Assembly (NCBI GenBank): GCA_044370655.1
Contig: JBILVD010000060.1
Location: forward strand, 1 to 6,723
Origin: CAZFPN01 sp044370655
Lineage (GTDB): Bacteria > Pseudomonadota > Alphaproteobacteria > Rickettsiales > Deianiraeaceae
Length of the DNA: 6,723 nt
Direction of reading: 5' to 3'
Shown here piece after piece: positions 6,187 through 6,723 of the stretch. Each line of letters starts with the position of its first letter. The first letter of the stretch is position 1. The position numbers were made by a program, and so were the translations under genes. The notes below the pieces were generated by a model, which worked only from the letters and a program-made list of their open reading frames with translations, ran no database searches and was not told the origin of the DNA.

Positions 6187-6214
6187 AATTAAATGCATAA
6201 AAAATAAATGTCAA
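6187..6214 (-). promoter_or_regulatory. Possible promoter for the tRNA-Arg gene
   Basis: On the minus strand a perfect TTGACA (6214-6209) is followed after 16 bp by TTAATT (6192-6187), a weak -10. The -10 ends 10 bp before the tRNA 5' end, a usual arrangement for a short-leader tRNA. The -35 is convincing; the -10 assignment is tentative. Confidence 0.45.
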
Positions 6215-6417
6215 GATATATTTAAGATTAAAAGGCGGACTTACCAAATAAATATAAATTACTAAATTAGGCATATGAAAGAAAAGATAAATCAACAATA
6301 CAAACTTCTAGTAAATAAAATTACATAATTACGATATGCATACTTTGCGTTACATATGCAAGAGAAACAATGTCAGCCAAACCTAGCAAACCTTCCTTTT
6401 CAAGACTTATATCCTCA

Positions 6418-6443
6418 CCTTTTTGCATAACCTTTTTGCATAA
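6418..6443. repeat. 13-bp perfect tandem duplication
   Basis: The unit CCTTTTTGCATAA occurs twice without a gap, at 6418-6430 and 6431-6443, with no mismatch. Such a short tandem copy usually arises by replication slippage. It lies at the 5' end of a short minus-strand open frame, where it duplicates a candidate ATG and the A/G-rich sequence next to it. Confidence 0.8.
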
Positions 6444-6507
6444 TAAAGACTCAATAAAAGACAATTTCTTTCTTTAATACGAGAGGCGAGAGTTTAGAGG
6501 CTTCCCC

Positions 6508-6533
6508 CTTATAAAGCTTTATAGATTTATAAG
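6508..6533. repeat. Nested inverted repeats around a 14-bp palindrome
   Basis: TATAAAGCTTTATA (6510-6523) is a perfect 14-bp palindrome. The overlapping arms CTTATAAA (6508-6515) and TTTATAAG (6526-6533) form a second 8-bp inverted repeat with a 10-nt loop. Two alternative hairpins or a dimeric protein-binding site are possible. There is no T-run immediately after it, so it is not a classical terminator. Confidence 0.55.
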
Positions 6534-6630
6534 ATAATCTCTCTCTTTAAAAATAAACACCTCAAATACTTTATAAACAACCACCTAAAATCACTATCTA
6601 TAAAATATTTCTTTCAAAATTCTTCACTTT

Positions 6631-6658
6631 TTGCTTCCATACCTCACATTTATATAAT
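6631..6658 (+). promoter_or_regulatory. Possible promoter for the gene starting near 6703
   Basis: A perfect TATAAT (6653-6658) has TTGCTT (6631-6636) 16 bp upstream, a 3 of 6 match to the -35. Transcription would start near 6665, giving a leader of about 38 nt before the ATG at 6703. A perfect -10 can still occur by chance in DNA this AT-rich. Confidence 0.45.
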
Positions 6659-6674
6659 ACTCTCTAAAAATTTT

Positions 6675-6690
6675 CCTTAAAAAATTAAGG
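6675..6690 (+). promoter_or_regulatory. Leader hairpin overlapping a probable ribosome binding site
   Basis: CCTTAA (6675-6680) and TTAAGG (6685-6690) form a perfect 6-bp stem with an AAAA loop. The 3' arm contains most of AAGGA (6687-6691), the best Shine-Dalgarno candidate for the ATG at 6703. Pairing would therefore hide the ribosome binding site. The stem is AU-rich and only marginally stable. Confidence 0.4.
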
Positions 6691-6702
6691 ATACCTAAAA
6701 AA

Positions 6703-6723
6703 ATGATGACACATATTATGAAG
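6703..6723 (+). CDS. Probable start of a gene running off the right edge (partial)
   Basis: An ATG at 6703 (or the next codon, 6706) opens a frame reading MMTHIMK up to the window edge. It is preceded by AAGGA 11 bp upstream and a TATAAT box 44 bp upstream. Seven codons are too few to identify a product; the call rests on the upstream signals. Confidence 0.35.

Larger units (their letters stand above)
6177..6702. other. Gene-free region of about 525 bp
   Basis: I see no recognisable gene, RNA gene or mobile element here on either strand. Frames are interrupted often and the longest open stretch is about 50 codons, on the minus strand around 6321-6476. The region holds the tRNA promoter at its left end, a 13-bp tandem repeat (6418-6443), a 14-bp palindrome (6510-6523) inside a purine- then pyrimidine-rich segment, and a promoter with leader hairpin at its right end. 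It may be decayed coding DNA, as is common in reduced genomes, or may include an unrecognised small RNA. Confidence 0.6.

Noticed and set aside
6050..6265. A + strand 71-codon frame containing GAPVGIRTPNLLIRSQML
   Set aside because: This is the complement of the tRNA-Arg gene read as protein, a well-known false ORF pattern. It also overlaps the end of the acyltransferase.
6275..6328. A 17-codon + strand ORF starting with ATG after TTAGGCAT
   Set aside because: It is too short, has no recognisable sequence and overlaps another candidate frame on the opposite strand.
1..6723. CRISPR array, insertion sequence, toxin-antitoxin or defence system
   Set aside because: No regularly spaced repeats, transposase motifs, terminal inverted repeats or defence-type domains were found; apart from the genes described, the window holds only short repeats and intergenic DNA.

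Overview
This is an AT-rich stretch (roughly 70% A+T by eye) of a Gram-negative bacterial chromosome. Complex I and lipid A genes, many TTG/ATG start ambiguities and very short intergenic gaps suggest an alphaproteobacterium with a reduced genome, possibly a host-associated Rickettsiales-like lineage. That placement is inferred from gene content and base composition; no rRNA or species marker is present.

Left block (1-2476, all + strand): the 3' end of an unidentified gene with a hydrophobic tail, then nuoB (complex I N2-cluster subunit), an mrpC/mnhC-like Na+/H+ antiporter subunit, an iscA-type Fe-S carrier, cyaY (frataxin) and a TauE/SafE (TSUP) permease. These genes are 2-4 bp apart or overlapping, except for a 36-45 bp gap before iscA that may hold an internal promoter. 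The block mixes an Fe-S enzyme subunit with two Fe-S assembly proteins and two membrane transport proteins. Both nuoB and mrpC are separated from the genes they usually sit with.

Middle (2480-3435): one minus-strand gene for an exported ModA-like substrate-binding protein, convergent with the permease (3 bp gap). It has a near-perfect sigma70-type promoter. A 248-bp intergenic region between the two divergent transcription units also holds a good + strand promoter.

Right block (3436-6092, + strand): a lipid A/LPS operon made of a Kdo hydroxylase-like Fe(II)/2-oxoglutarate dioxygenase and two tandem LpxL/HtrB-type late acyltransferases that are clearly paralogs. Together they would finish Kdo2-lipid A: secondary acylation by the two acyltransferases and hydroxylation of a Kdo sugar by the dioxygenase.

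End (6100-6723): a minus-strand tRNA-Arg(ACG) with encoded CCA, converging on the second acyltransferase with only 7 bp between them. About 525 bp follow without a convincing gene, containing a 13-bp tandem repeat, a 14-bp palindrome and a short coding-like ORF on the minus strand. At the extreme edge there is a promoter, leader hairpin and probable start of a + strand gene that leaves the window. I see no CRISPR array, insertion sequence, phage gene or clearly new system. Most of the window is housekeeping, and the interest lies in gene arrangement and a few atypical details.
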